Notes under the pieces: generated by a model
What the model was told of the DNA's origin: nothing
The model's input: only the letters and a program-made list of their open reading frames with translations
Database searches by the model: none
Program-made: the position numbers and the translations under genes
NCBI RefSeq assembly: GCF_000474275.2
Contig: NZ_ATAE01000041.1
Location: 1 to 64,000 of the forward strand
Reading direction: 5' to 3'
DNA length: 64,000 bases
From: Alkalihalophilus marmarensis DSM 21297
Lineage (GTDB): Bacteria; Bacillota; Bacilli; Bacillales; Bacillaceae_D
In this document: piece by piece, positions 1 to 7,934 of the stretch
How the letters are laid out: each line of letters opens with the position of its first letter
How positions within the stretch are numbered: the first letter of the stretch is position 1

Positions 1-123
1 ATGACAAGTACTGTTTGCTAAAGATGGTTATTTTTTATCGATGCTATACATAGTTAATTACTCTACAGTAGTAAACAGCACCTTAAACTTGTAATCTATC
101 GACAAAATCTAACAATCTTCGGG

Positions 124-210
124 TGGTGACAGGCACTATTCACCCAGGAGATCGTCTGACTAATCTAACAATCAAACGCTTAATCAATTTAGTTGAGTGG
201 GGACTGGCAC
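124..210. repeat. Two copies of a GGTGACAGGCAC-like intergenic motif
   Basis: GGTGACAGGCAC lies near 125-136 and the variant GGGACTGGCACC near 199-210, in the non-coding left edge beyond the HEPN-like gene. Short motifs of this type recur between genes in several Bacillus genomes. No protein, RNA or mobile-element structure is visible around them, and their function is unknown. The first 228 bases otherwise show no supported gene. Confidence 0.3.
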
Positions 211-228
211 CAATATCTATTTCACTTA

Positions 229-795
229 TTAATTCTGCTTCATCAAACATTTTTTAGCTTTAGTTATTACAGAATTTGCAAAATTTAAAACTTCATCTTC
301 TGTCCATGCTAGATTTTCCGTTCTAACTTTCACATACAGTAAACCGTTCTTCATTTCATATTTATTATGAACTACTTTATTTCTTGCAAGGCGAAGTGTT
401 TCAAAGTCGTAACTACCTTTGAACCAGTCAATCATTTCTTCTTTTGAGTTAAATGGGTATAGTTTAGTTAATTTATCCATTCTATTTTTTATACATTTCT
501 CAATGTATTCTTGTTTAGACTTCTTCTTGTTTTTATTGTTAATTAATACTAGATGAAAAAGCTCCCCATATACTTTTTGAGCAAAAACAAATATTGCAGG
601 GATAACACTAGAACGATACTTAATAACTGCTTCCTGTTGGTCCTTCAATGAAAAAGTATCATACACCTCTACTTTAATTAAACCTTCATCAATTACCACA
701 CTAGGATTTTCATCTCTTGGTAGCGCTAACATTTTTTCTAAGAGCCATATATCAGTAGAGCACAACTCACAAAACTGCTTAAAATTTTTATTCAT
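229..795 (-). CDS. HEPN-like protein of unknown function
   Basis: A 188-residue soluble protein. I do not recognise a named family. Near the C-terminus the segment ARNKVVHNKY contains R138-x4-H143, the RX4-6H signature of HEPN domains, inside a predicted helical stretch; HEPN proteins are often RNases or toxin/abortive-infection components. The middle has a lysine-rich patch (about residues 88-110). The start chosen is the ATG at 795, seven to eight bases after AGGAG; a GTG two codons upstream lies too close to that site. It follows the flagellin terminator on the same strand, where B. subtilis has fliD, so it is an accessory insertion. No antitoxin-like partner is seen in the window. A non-enzymatic HEPN fold is possible. 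The motif is seen; nuclease function is inference. Confidence 0.55.
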   Translation of the reverse strand: MNKNFKQFCELCSTDIWLLEKMLALPRDENPSVVIDEGLIKVEVYDTFSLKDQQEAVIKYRSSVIPAIFVFAQKVYGELFHLVLINNKNKKKSKQEYIEKCIKNRMDKLTKLYPFNSKEEMIDWFKGSYDFETLRLARNKVVHNKYEMKNGLLYVKVRTENLAWTEDEVLNFANSVITKAKKCLMKQN

Positions 796-815
796 ACACA
801 CACTCCTAATACCTA

Positions 816-852
816 ATTAAAAAGGAGACCCCAGCCTAAGCTAGAGCCTCCC
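816..852 (-). terminator. Intrinsic terminator of the flagellin gene
   Basis: On the minus strand an 8-bp stem (GGAGGCTC with GGGTCTCC, two wobble pairs) is followed by TTTTTAATT, about 60 bases after the hag stop codon. Confidence 0.7.
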
Positions 853-915
853 TCATTCTAAGGTTTAGTGGTTTGCCTAACCAACGTTCTGCAAACCAAC
901 TAACCAACTTTATTA

Positions 916-2073
916 TTATCCAAGTAACTGTAAAACAGCTTGTGGAGCTTGGTTTGCTTGTGCAAGCATTGCTTGAGAAGCTTGAGAAAGAATGTTATTC
1001 TTAGTCATTTCCATTACCTCACGAGCCATGTCAACGTCACGGATACGAGATTCAGCTGCTTGTAGGTTCTCAGCAGAATTATCTAAGTTTGAGATAGTGT
1101 GCTCTAATCGATTTTGGAATGCACCAAGATTAGATCTTTGAGCTGAAACTTGCTCAATAGCGTTATTAATAGTAGTAATTGCAGCACTTGCAGATTCTGC
1201 TGTAGTTAGGTCTAATGCATCTCCATCAGAGTTACGAACACCTAAAGCTTCAGCACGCATATCATCAATACCTACTAAAATATTTTGACCGCTATTAGCT
1301 CCAATTTGGAATGAAAGAGAATTAGAGGATACAGTTTGTGCCTCTTTAGCTGCTACAAAACTAATAGTTACACTCTCCCCAACCGCCATATCTGTAAGAC
1401 CTGTAATCCCTACATCCTCACCTGAGACACCTGTTATATTAGCTGCTGCTTGAGTCAGATCATCTAAACCTGCACCAATATTAGCTGGATCATCTACTTT
1501 AAATTGTGGTTCCCCATCTTCATTATTAATTCGAGTAATTGTGATAGTTCCAGTTTTTGTATAATCTTCATCTGTAGCTAAGGTAACTGCTATATCACCT
1601 TTACTGTTGTTTTGAATAGTAACAGATCCTGCTTCCGCTGCTTTTAGACCTTCTTTATCGCCATTAAGTAGCTTTTGTGTATTGAATTCCGTAGTATTAC
1701 CAATACGGTCAATTTCATTAGTTAATTGTTCTACTTCTTTCTGAATTTCATTACGATCTGCTTCAGTATTAGTATCGTTAGAAGCTTGAACAGCTAATTC
1801 ACGCATACGTTGTAAGATAGAGTGTGTTTCTTGAAGTGCACCCTCTGCTGTTTGAATTAATGAAATACCATCTTGTGCGTTACGAGAAGCTTGATCTAAA
1901 CCACGGATTTGTCCACGCATTTTCTCAGAGATCGCTAGACCGGCTGCGTCATCACCTGCACGGTTGATACGAAGACCAGAAGCTAGTTTCTCCATTGAGT
2001 TTTGTGCGCCTGATTGGTTTACACCCATCTGACGGTACGTGTTTAATGCTGGGATATTATTATTAATAATCAT
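916..2073 (-). CDS. hag: Flagellin
   Basis: Main subunit of the flagellar filament, exported by the flagellar type III apparatus, which FliW holds in the cytoplasm before secretion. The 385-residue protein has the conserved N-terminal domain (MIINNNIPALNTYRQM, then the SGLRINRAGDDAAGLAIS region) and C-terminal domain (NNILSQASQAMLAQANQ to the terminal LLG). The centre (about residues 165-285) is a surface domain that makes it longer than the 304-residue B. subtilis Hag. An upstream in-frame ATG at 2106 exists, but AAGGAGGA seven bases before 2073 and the conserved MIINNN start decide the shorter form. It has its own promoter and terminator and a CsrA-type leader. Confidence 0.97.
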   Translation of the reverse strand: MIINNNIPALNTYRQMGVNQSGAQNSMEKLASGLRINRAGDDAAGLAISEKMRGQIRGLDQASRNAQDGISLIQTAEGALQETHSILQRMRELAVQASNDTNTEADRNEIQKEVEQLTNEIDRIGNTTEFNTQKLLNGDKEGLKAAEAGSVTIQNNSKGDIAVTLATDEDYTKTGTITITRINNEDGEPQFKVDDPANIGAGLDDLTQAAANITGVSGEDVGITGLTDMAVGESVTISFVAAKEAQTVSSNSLSFQIGANSGQNILVGIDDMRAEALGVRNSDGDALDLTTAESASAAITTINNAIEQVSAQRSNLGAFQNRLEHTISNLDNSAENLQAAESRIRDVDMAREVMEMTKNNILSQASQAMLAQANQAPQAVLQLLG

Positions 2074-2080
2074 GTAAAAT

Positions 2081-2114
2081 TCCTCCTTGAATGTATGTCC
2101 GCCCACGTCCTTGT
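2081..2114 (-). promoter_or_regulatory. Candidate CsrA binding sites in the hag leader
   Basis: On the minus strand ACAAGGACGT (2105-2114) matches the CsrA SELEX consensus RUACARGGAUGU except for one base. The stem CCAC/GTGG puts its GGA in a hairpin loop. A second GGA lies in the Shine-Dalgarno AAGGAGGA. Two sites, one over the ribosome binding site, is the arrangement known for B. subtilis hag, and csrA and fliW are encoded 3 kb away. The match is seen; binding is inferred. Confidence 0.6.
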
Positions 2115-2186
2115 GGTTGGATCGTAATTTTGAGCCGTAGGACTTTGTTATCGGCCGCTAACTAGGTCCTCGTGCTTACATCTTAT

Positions 2187-2213
2187 ATATCGGATAGATT
2201 ACATGTAAGTTAA
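2187..2213 (-). promoter_or_regulatory. Candidate sigma-D promoter of hag
   Basis: On the minus strand TTAA, 15 bases, then TCCGATAT. This is close to the sigma-D consensus TAAA-N15-GCCGATAT; the -35 half is weak. The TTAA overlaps the stop codon of the upstream LuxR-type regulator, so initiation starts at the very end of that gene. A weaker GCCGATAA lies downstream at 2149-2156. Confidence 0.6.
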
Positions 2214-2869
2214 ATAGTTTTTGCATTTATTTTTGCTTCTTTTTGACGGAGTTGTGTCTCTTGGTTGGTCTTGATGATGTGCTTGATAATGTCTACTTTC
2301 GTTTTGACATTAAACTTTTTCTTAATCAAGGCAATATTGTTATTCACAGTATGATAGGAAATGCATACACTTTCGGCAATCTGAGTTGTTGTTTTCCCCT
2401 TATATAAGTGAAAAATGATTGCTTTTTCTGTTGCGTTTAATTGATGGTAAGAGGTTAAATCCAGTGGCATTGAGTAATCTCGTTTATAGGTTTGATTGAC
2501 CTGCATTAACAGCATTGATTGAAGAGGTAAGGCTACATACGGGTAATAATTTAATGAATTCATAAAATCTGTTTCTAAACTCATCTTATTTGTCGTGATC
2601 ACACTTGCTTCATGAAAGCTTAAGATGTCTCTAACTAACTCTTTTTCTTCCTCTCTCAACACCCAGACAAATTGCTGATTATTATCTTCAAGGATCTCGA
2701 TCCGCCTCAAATTTTTTAATACTTCACGTATTCGTTCTCTGTCGGCAAAAAAGTGAGCATGGATTTGATATTTTTCTGACTCTTGTGTCAATTTAACTTT
2801 TAAAATAGGAAAGACTGCGGGATCCGTCGTTAGGATCGTCACAGCCTTCCTTTTCGTGTTTTTTCTCAC
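2210..2869 (-). CDS. LuxR-type HTH regulator
   Basis: A 219-residue transcription regulator. The C-terminal 65 residues form a GerE/LuxR helix-turn-helix (LNATEKAIIFHLYKGKTTTQ, then SYHTVNNNIALIKKKFNVKT). The N-terminal 130 residues resemble a degenerate receiver-like domain without a clear phosphoacceptor Asp. It is a paralogue of the gene at 4111-4731, sharing the order ...VWVL-EEE-LV-DILS-ASVI... and the HTH. The start is taken as GTG at 2869: it overlaps the stop of the HD-GYP gene as GTGA and follows GGAGGGGGG, implying translational coupling. An ATG at 2887 is possible but poorly placed. Co-transcription with the c-di-GMP phosphodiesterase and position next to hag suggest motility or biofilm control; that is inference. 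Confidence 0.75.
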   Translation of the reverse strand: MRKNTKRKAVTILTTDPAVFPILKVKLTQESEKYQIHAHFFADRERIREVLKNLRRIEILEDNNQQFVWVLREEEKELVRDILSFHEASVITTNKMSLETDFMNSLNYYPYVALPLQSMLLMQVNQTYKRDYSMPLDLTSYHQLNATEKAIIFHLYKGKTTTQIAESVCISYHTVNNNIALIKKKFNVKTKVDIIKHIIKTNQETQLRQKEAKINAKTI

Positions 2870-3927
2870 TTTCTTGCCCCCCTCCACTCACCTTTTTCTG
2901 TTAAATCTATTTCCTTTGGATCTGTAAATTTATTTATAAAAAGATTTGAGGTAGCCGTCGTTACAATATCTCCTTCTACTTCAATGTAAGGAAAAATCGG
3001 TGTTTCAATTGGAATAAACTTTATGACCCCTTGTCTTCCGTCACTTAACTCTACAAAGCTGCCTATAGATGATTGCATAATATGGTAGATAAACGTCATC
3101 GTCTTTTTAGGATCCAGTTTTCCAAAGGCATCGGTCTGCAGCTGGATTAATGCTTCGTAAAAAGATAACGCATGTCGATACGAACGATCGGAAGTCATCG
3201 CATGGAAACAATCAACAATGGCAATGATCTTGGCATACGGATGAATCTCCTCTGACTTTTTACCAGCTGGATATCCAGAACCGTCCTCTCTCTCATGGTG
3301 TTCTAATGCCACCCGCAGTGCATCTTCTTCAAACCCCTGTTCTCGCAACATCGTGTAACCGAACGTCGTATGGTGCTTCATAATGGCAAATTCATTTTGT
3401 GTAAGCTTATCTGTCTTATTTAATATCTCACTTGGTATTCGTGTTTTCCCTATATCGTGCAGTAAGCCGCAAAAAGCGATACGGTTCACTTTACTGTCAC
3501 TATAACCCAGCCATGTCGCGAGCTTTGCAGCGAGCATGGAAACAGCAATGTTATGGCGGTACGTGTAGTCATCATGACTTTTCATACTAAGCATCAAGAC
3601 TTGAATATCGATGTCATTCGCAAGCTTTGTTAAAGTCGGGATCACATCACTCTCTACAATCTTCAGCCTGCTCTGATCTTCTCCAAACCGGTCAAAATCA
3701 CTTTTGAATTGATTGACCTGCTTATTCACATGATCATAGAAAGCTTGTCTCGGCTCTTGTAAAACGTCCATATAGGAAGAAATGGAGATATTAAAGCGAG
3801 ACAAACGCCTTACTTCCTTATGAGTAAGCACGGATCCCTTCTTTAACAGTAATCCATGGTTGGGTGAATGAATGTCTTCTATTAATTTATAACCAATATA
3901 TAAGTCGTTTCTCTCAAGCATCCCCAT
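2866..3927 (-). CDS. HD-GYP domain c-di-GMP phosphodiesterase
   Basis: A 353-residue cytoplasmic protein with a full HD-GYP signature: HD at 157-158 (GLLHDIGKTRIP), a HH pair near 185 (IMKHHTTFGY), HHEREDGSGYP at 210-220 and a later VDCFHAMTSDRSYR. Proteins with these residues hydrolyse cyclic di-GMP. The N-terminal 110 residues carry no obvious sensor domain and no membrane segment. ATG at 3927 follows AAGGAG; a second ATG two codons in is also usable. It is translationally coupled to the LuxR-type regulator downstream. It lies between hag and csrA, where B. subtilis has no gene, so it probably ties c-di-GMP level to flagellar output. Substrate and linkage are inferred from the family. Confidence 0.9.
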   Translation of the reverse strand: MGMLERNDLYIGYKLIEDIHSPNHGLLLKKGSVLTHKEVRRLSRFNISISSYMDVLQEPRQAFYDHVNKQVNQFKSDFDRFGEDQSRLKIVESDVIPTLTKLANDIDIQVLMLSMKSHDDYTYRHNIAVSMLAAKLATWLGYSDSKVNRIAFCGLLHDIGKTRIPSEILNKTDKLTQNEFAIMKHHTTFGYTMLREQGFEEDALRVALEHHEREDGSGYPAGKKSEEIHPYAKIIAIVDCFHAMTSDRSYRHALSFYEALIQLQTDAFGKLDPKKTMTFIYHIMQSSIGSFVELSDGRQGVIKFIPIETPIFPYIEVEGDIVTTATSNLFINKFTDPKEIDLTEKGEWRGARK

Positions 3928-4065
3928 GCATCTCCTTGTCTAGTGAATAACACCATTAGAAAATCATGCTTGTATAGAACAGCGGTATGTATAGCCTATT
4001 ATTTTTCCAAATATATACTCACAAAATAATAGTACATTATTACTATTTTGTCTATTATTTTTTAT

Positions 4066-4102
4066 AAAAAAACGTTTGATCTATAATAGACCAAACGCTT
4101 TT
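4066..4102 (-). terminator. Terminator of the second LuxR-type regulator
   Basis: Minus-strand stem CGTTTGGTCTA/TAGATCAAACG with a short loop, followed by seven T residues; it sits just past the stop codon at 4111. Confidence 0.8.
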
Positions 4103-4110
4103 CTAATCTC

Positions 4111-4731
4111 TTATTTTTTATTTTGCTTAACAAAGTGGGTAATAATTTCTACTTTCGACTTTACATTAAGCTTTCTCTTAATCTTTACGATATTATTATT
4201 AATTGTATGAACTGAGTTATACGTCTGTTCTGCGATCTGCTCGGCTGTTTTTCCTTGCAGCAGATAATAGATAATGTCTTTTTCGGTTTGGTTAAATTCT
4301 TTATAGGATGCTAGACTCAGGGTTAAATCTTCTATTTTTCTTGGCTTATTGTTTCGGTAAACAGTTTCTAGAATATCCTTTTGAAATGGCAGGTCCAAGC
4401 ATGGGTAGTGCTTTATCGCTTGATTCATAGATTTTATGAGGCAGCTGCTTTCTTTTGCAATAATACTTGCTTGTCCGTATGACAAAATATCTTTTGCGAG
4501 CCTTTGGTCTTCCTCACCAATGATCCATATGTATTTACTTTGCTGACTGCTGTACTTCTTTGTTTCTTTTTGCTGAAGCTCTAAACACGCTCGGATCTCT
4601 TCATGATTATTCATTACATGAAAGGTTAGCTCGGCTTCTTGATACTTAATCAGACCTTTTATTATTTTCGATTGTAAGGAAGCATCAGTCATGATGAAGG
4701 TGATGGACTCTTTCTGTGTTGTGGTATGCAT
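4111..4731 (-). CDS. LuxR-type HTH regulator, paralogue
   Basis: A 206-residue regulator with a C-terminal GerE/LuxR HTH (FNQTEKDIIYYLLQGKTAEQ, then SVHTINNNIVKIKRKLNVKS) and an N-terminal domain resembling that of the gene at 2210-2869, including a parallel YIWIIGEEDQRLAKDILSYG stretch. No receiver Asp is recognisable. It has its own terminator and an upstream non-coding gap of 170 bases to csrA, so it is probably monocistronic. The paired paralogues on either side of an HD-GYP gene suggest a duplicated regulator with related targets. The effector and target genes cannot be told from the sequence. Confidence 0.75.
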   Translation of the reverse strand: MHTTTQKESITFIMTDASLQSKIIKGLIKYQEAELTFHVMNNHEEIRACLELQQKETKKYSSQQSKYIWIIGEEDQRLAKDILSYGQASIIAKESSCLIKSMNQAIKHYPCLDLPFQKDILETVYRNNKPRKIEDLTLSLASYKEFNQTEKDIIYYLLQGKTAEQIAEQTYNSVHTINNNIVKIKRKLNVKSKVEIITHFVKQNKK

Positions 4732-4858
4732 GTAAATCCTCCCTCTTTTGCTGACTTAATCTATATATTCGACAAATTAATTCGACATACCTGTCAGATT
4801 TTCGCATTATAAAGAATATATCATAAAAGAATCTTTAGCACCAGTAATAATTACCTAC

Positions 4859-4898
4859 AAACAAAAACCTTCTCCATTTTTTGGAGAAAGTTGTTTGT
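4859..4898 (-). terminator. Terminator of csrA
   Basis: Minus-strand stem CTTTCTCCA/TGGAGAAGG followed by TTTTTGTTTG, immediately after the csrA stop. It probably ends the long fla/comF transcript coming from the right. Confidence 0.8.
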
Positions 4899-4902
4899 CT
4901 AA

Positions 4903-5130
4903 TTAAGCTTCATTTTTAATAAAGCCCTTCAGTCCTTCTAAGGAAACAGTTCGCACAGCTTCATTATTTTCTTTCTGAATCTCTAAATAAACTTCTTTGC
5001 GGTGAATCTCAATATTCCTCGGTGCTTCAATTCCAAGCTTAATTTGATCTCCGTCAACAGCAAGGATCTTAACTTCAATTTCATCTCCAATTTGAATCGC
5101 TTCTTTTAACTTCCGTGTCAGGACGAGCAT
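4903..5130 (-). CDS. csrA: Carbon storage regulator CsrA
   Basis: A 75-residue RNA-binding dimer that blocks translation of mRNAs with GGA hairpins; in Bacillus its main target is hag and its antagonist is FliW. The sequence [20 protein letters not shown] with [17 protein letters not shown] is full-length CsrA, including the RNA-binding LTRK and IHRKEVY ends. The ATG directly follows the fliW stop (TAAATG); its ribosome site GGAGAAG is inside fliW, so the two are coupled. The hag leader in this window carries matching candidate sites. Confidence 0.97.
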   Translation of the reverse strand: MLVLTRKLKEAIQIGDEIEVKILAVDGDQIKLGIEAPRNIEIHRKEVYLEIQKENNEAVRTVSLEGLKGFIKNEA

Positions 5131-5574
5131 TTACGCTTCTCCTTTCACTGGCTGCTTAAAGATTTGAGCTTTCGTGAGGTAGTCTGTGTTGCTTAGTAAA
5201 AGCTGCTTTCCTTTTTGTTTGGCAGCATTAATAATAACAGGCGCTTGCAAATTAGCCGTTGTCTCTTCAAACGGTTCTTTCACTGTCAGCATTACGAATG
5301 TCGCCACTTCTTCCTCTGATTGAATATCTAGCTGCTCAATTGTTGAGTCCGGGAGCTTCACCTGATAGCCCGGCACAAATTGAAATGGATTAATGACAAT
5401 AAAGGCTACCTCTCGCGTCGTTGTTGATTGCAGCACATAAAATGGGGTCCCTTCTTCAAATGGAAGCAGAATAAAAGACTTTTCTTCTTCAAATGCCGGA
5501 ATTCCCTTTTCAAAGCGGATCACTCGGCTCTCTTCTATTTCAATGGTCCCTGTATATTTAGTTTCAATCTTCAA
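5131..5574 (-). CDS. fliW: Flagellar assembly factor FliW
   Basis: Binds free flagellin and allosterically antagonises CsrA, so that hag translation rises only as flagellin is exported. The 147-residue protein shows the FliW pattern ([14 protein letters not shown], then [18 protein letters not shown] and [11 protein letters not shown]). I place the start at TTG 5574, eight bases after AAAGG and aligned with the B. subtilis N-terminus; the GTG at 5583 overlaps its own Shine-Dalgarno. csrA follows without a gap. Unlike B. subtilis, about 500 bases separate it from the DUF6470 gene upstream. Confidence 0.95.
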   Translation of the reverse strand: MKIETKYTGTIEIEESRVIRFEKGIPAFEEEKSFILLPFEEGTPFYVLQSTTTREVAFIVINPFQFVPGYQVKLPDSTIEQLDIQSEEEVATFVMLTVKEPFEETTANLQAPVIINAAKQKGKQLLLSNTDYLTKAQIFKQPVKGEA

Positions 5575-6076
5575 ATCTATCACACCTTTTGTCGATTTCT
5601 TCCTTTATGATAGCATGTCTTCTACCTATCTCGACTTTGTTTAACAAGATTCTTAAAAATAATTAAAAACTTTTTAGAAACTTGAAGGAATTTACAAAGT
5701 TATGTAGAAAATTACATTATACCTAGGTAAATAGTCCGTCATTTACCTAGGTACCTACCCCATACGACTGGTTGAACCGTTTGGGTAACCAAGCGGCAGC
5801 CTGCCTCACTTTCTTCAATATGCCTTCTCAAACGTTACGTATTTCCAATTTAAATGACTTATTAAGGATTCTTTATGAATAGGTGTAGTGTGTTCATTCC
5901 TTTATTTTGGTGTGTTTAAATGGAGGTATGTAAGGTTTGGCGGAGACATGCTGCGGAGCGCGAGGCAAGTCGTTCGTTACAGGTGTGGAGTTCTGTTCAA
6001 AAGCAGTGCCCCGAACAGCATTGACAGACCTGGCGAGAGACTGCAATCCTCTGCAGCTCTCTTGCGAACTGTCGTC
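5575..6076 (-). other. 500-bp non-coding gap between DUF6470 gene and fliW
   Basis: B. subtilis has almost no spacing here. The stretch has no convincing ORF on either strand: a 64-codon plus-strand frame at 5888-6082 has no ribosome site and no family resemblance. It contains a perfect 13-bp inverted repeat (5720-5753) and, at 5930-6070, a more GC-rich part with short inverted repeats such as GAACA/TGTTC. It may hold a promoter for fliW-csrA or a decayed gene; neither can be shown. Confidence 0.5.
5720..5753. promoter_or_regulatory. Perfect 13-bp inverted repeat, possible operator
   Basis: TACCTAGGTAAAT (5720-5732) is repeated exactly in inverse orientation at 5741-5753, separated by eight bases. 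Each arm itself contains the palindrome TACCTAGGTA. No T-run follows on either strand, so it is not a terminator. It lies about 150 bases upstream of fliW and could be an operator or a processed RNA hairpin. Confidence 0.45.
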
Positions 6077-6667
6077 CTATAAGCTTGAATCAATGGCAGC
6101 TCCAACGGCTTGAAAGGAGATGCTATTTTTTTGTTTTATATACGTTTCGGTCTGCCATTTCGGCATGTGGATGTCAGGCTCTCTACGGTTCACTTTAATA
6201 TCAGTTTGATGATTAGGCACGCGGAAGCTAACCTGCGCTGGCTCAAAATGAATCTTCGTACTCGAGACAGATCTAGGCATATTCACTAATTGAAGCTGCC
6301 CTTGCGACTTTTCACTGTTCGCTTTAGCCAATCTAGACAATGCCCCATATCCATTCTCTATTTTCATCATTTGATCGCCTTGCTGACGCTTTTTAGCTAT
6401 ATGTTCCGCAACTTGATTAGTAGCACTCTGATAGAACTCATTAGCAAGCCTTAATGGCGTCTTTAAATTTGCCTCAGCAAAAGCTTGTGTTTGATCAATA
6501 TGTAACTCAGAAGCCTTGGTGCTGATCTCAATGATTCCTGTATGAGTCTGTCTAATTTGCAGGTCAGCGTTGTGCTGCTTTATTTGAGGGTGCGGCCTGT
6601 TAGATTTCATACCGATATAAACATCGGTCGATTGAATCGCTATATGAGGAACTCTCAAAAAGTACAC
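6077..6667 (-). CDS. yviE: DUF6470 family flagellar-operon protein (YviE-like)
   Basis: A 196-residue protein in the position of B. subtilis yviE, after flgL and before fliW. The N-terminus (LRVPHIAIQSTDVYIGM) and the spaced Gln, Arg and His residues with short beta-like repeats fit DUF6470. No signal peptide or membrane segment. It is separated from flgL by 12 bases, so it is co-transcribed with the hook-filament junction genes. No biochemical function is established for the family that I know of; a role in flagellar assembly is inferred from conserved context. Confidence 0.8.
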   Translation of the reverse strand: MYFLRVPHIAIQSTDVYIGMKSNRPHPQIKQHNADLQIRQTHTGIIEISTKASELHIDQTQAFAEANLKTPLRLANEFYQSATNQVAEHIAKKRQQGDQMMKIENGYGALSRLAKANSEKSQGQLQLVNMPRSVSSTKIHFEPAQVSFRVPNHQTDIKVNRREPDIHMPKWQTETYIKQKNSISFQAVGAAIDSSL

Positions 6668-6679
6668 ACCCTCTCTATC

Positions 6680-7921
6680 TTAACGCAAGAAGTCTATAAG
6701 CGACGGTTGAATAACACGTGCCCCTACTGCAAGTGCAGCACGGTGGACGCTTTCTTGAGTGGTCAGATCAATAATAACTCTCTCAAGGTCGACATCCTCG
6801 TTATCAGACATGATTCGTTTGGCAAACACATTTTGTTCCATGAGACGGTTTTCGATCATTTCGACGCGATTAATTCTAGCACCAAGCTCTGCACGTTCAG
6901 AGACAATATTATCGATATGACCAAACATATCGTCAATATATCCAGTAAGCTCAGTTCCATCAATGCTCGGATTTTCTAACGCTTTCTCAAGCCTGATAAT
7001 GTCCCCGAATAACCCTGTACTAAACACACTAGACGCATTAATATTCACTGGGATCGTGACACCTTTCATCAGCTCAATTTCCACTGATTGAGTGTTAGCT
7101 GACACAGACGTTTTATGAGAAATGATCACATCTTCTTCACGCAGTGTTTTAGTTAACGGGCCAGGTTGTACATTATCTTCTGAACCCGGTGCAGGCTTTG
7201 GAGCAGGTTCTGAGAATACAGCATTGCCGTCTTTAGGGATAATTAATTGAAACGCCTTTTCGTTAAAGTCATCTTTATCAAACTCGTCCTCACCCGGCTT
7301 GGTAAGCTTATCCATCTGCCTTGTATCTAAGAAAATCAGCTCGTCATTGTCAGAAGTTCCTACATATTGAAAGGTTCGCCCCCCATATGTGAGGTTGAAA
7401 TCATTAATATTATTTGCCGGTTCAATTTCACTTGGGTCGTTACTAAACAAAAGAGAACGCTCAAGATCCATTCCGTCCATATTAACAATCGGTGCCTTCG
7501 TTGTATTTGTTCCATTAAATATAAATTTAGTGCTATTTTTCGTATTGGCTAATGATTGAATATGTTCGCGAAGCTGTTTAATTTCTTTTGTAATATTCGC
7601 CCGTTGAGTTCCCTCGTACGTATCATTAGCAGCTTGTGTTGCAAGCTCTCGAATACGCTGTACGGCTTGCGTCGCCTCATCTAATGCGGAATCAGCCGCA
7701 TCCATCCAGCTGTATACCTCTCTTAGATTACGCTGAAATTGCTCAACCTCGTTTACCTGCGACCGATAGCGCATACCTTTCATCGCAATAACCGGGTCTT
7801 GAGAGGCTTTTGTGATACGTTTTCCTGTAGATAATTGATCTTGCAGAGTCGCTAAACGATTATATCCTTGATTAATATGCTTCAACGAATTGGTTGAGAG
7901 CATCATTTGAGTTACGCGCAT
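6680..7921 (-). CDS. flgL: Flagellar hook-associated protein 3 (hook-filament junction)
   Basis: FlgL forms the junction between FlgK and the flagellin filament. The 413-residue sequence has the flagellin-type N-terminus (RVTQMMLSTNSLKHINQGYN, then QLSTGKRITKASQDP) and C-terminal helix (DVDLERVIIDLTTQESVHRA). B. subtilis FlgL is about 300 residues; the extra length lies in the middle (about 165-290), including a Pro-rich EPAPKPAPGSEDN stretch, which would be a surface-exposed domain. Start ATG with AGGAGG nine bases upstream. It overlaps nothing and follows flgK by 13 bases in the same operon. Confidence 0.95.
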   Translation of the reverse strand: MRVTQMMLSTNSLKHINQGYNRLATLQDQLSTGKRITKASQDPVIAMKGMRYRSQVNEVEQFQRNLREVYSWMDAADSALDEATQAVQRIRELATQAANDTYEGTQRANITKEIKQLREHIQSLANTKNSTKFIFNGTNTTKAPIVNMDGMDLERSLLFSNDPSEIEPANNINDFNLTYGGRTFQYVGTSDNDELIFLDTRQMDKLTKPGEDEFDKDDFNEKAFQLIIPKDGNAVFSEPAPKPAPGSEDNVQPGPLTKTLREEDVIISHKTSVSANTQSVEIELMKGVTIPVNINASSVFSTGLFGDIIRLEKALENPSIDGTELTGYIDDMFGHIDNIVSERAELGARINRVEMIENRLMEQNVFAKRIMSDNEDVDLERVIIDLTTQESVHRAALAVGARVIQPSLIDFLR

Positions 7922-7934
7922 GAACGTCTACCTC

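Noticed and set aside
5888-6082. 64-codon plus-strand ORF in the yviE-fliW gap
   Set aside because: No ribosome site, no family resemblance, overlaps the end of yviE on the other strand.
6542-6979. 145-codon plus-strand ORF over yviE and flgL
   Set aside because: It is the antisense shadow of two clear flagellar genes and has no ribosome site.
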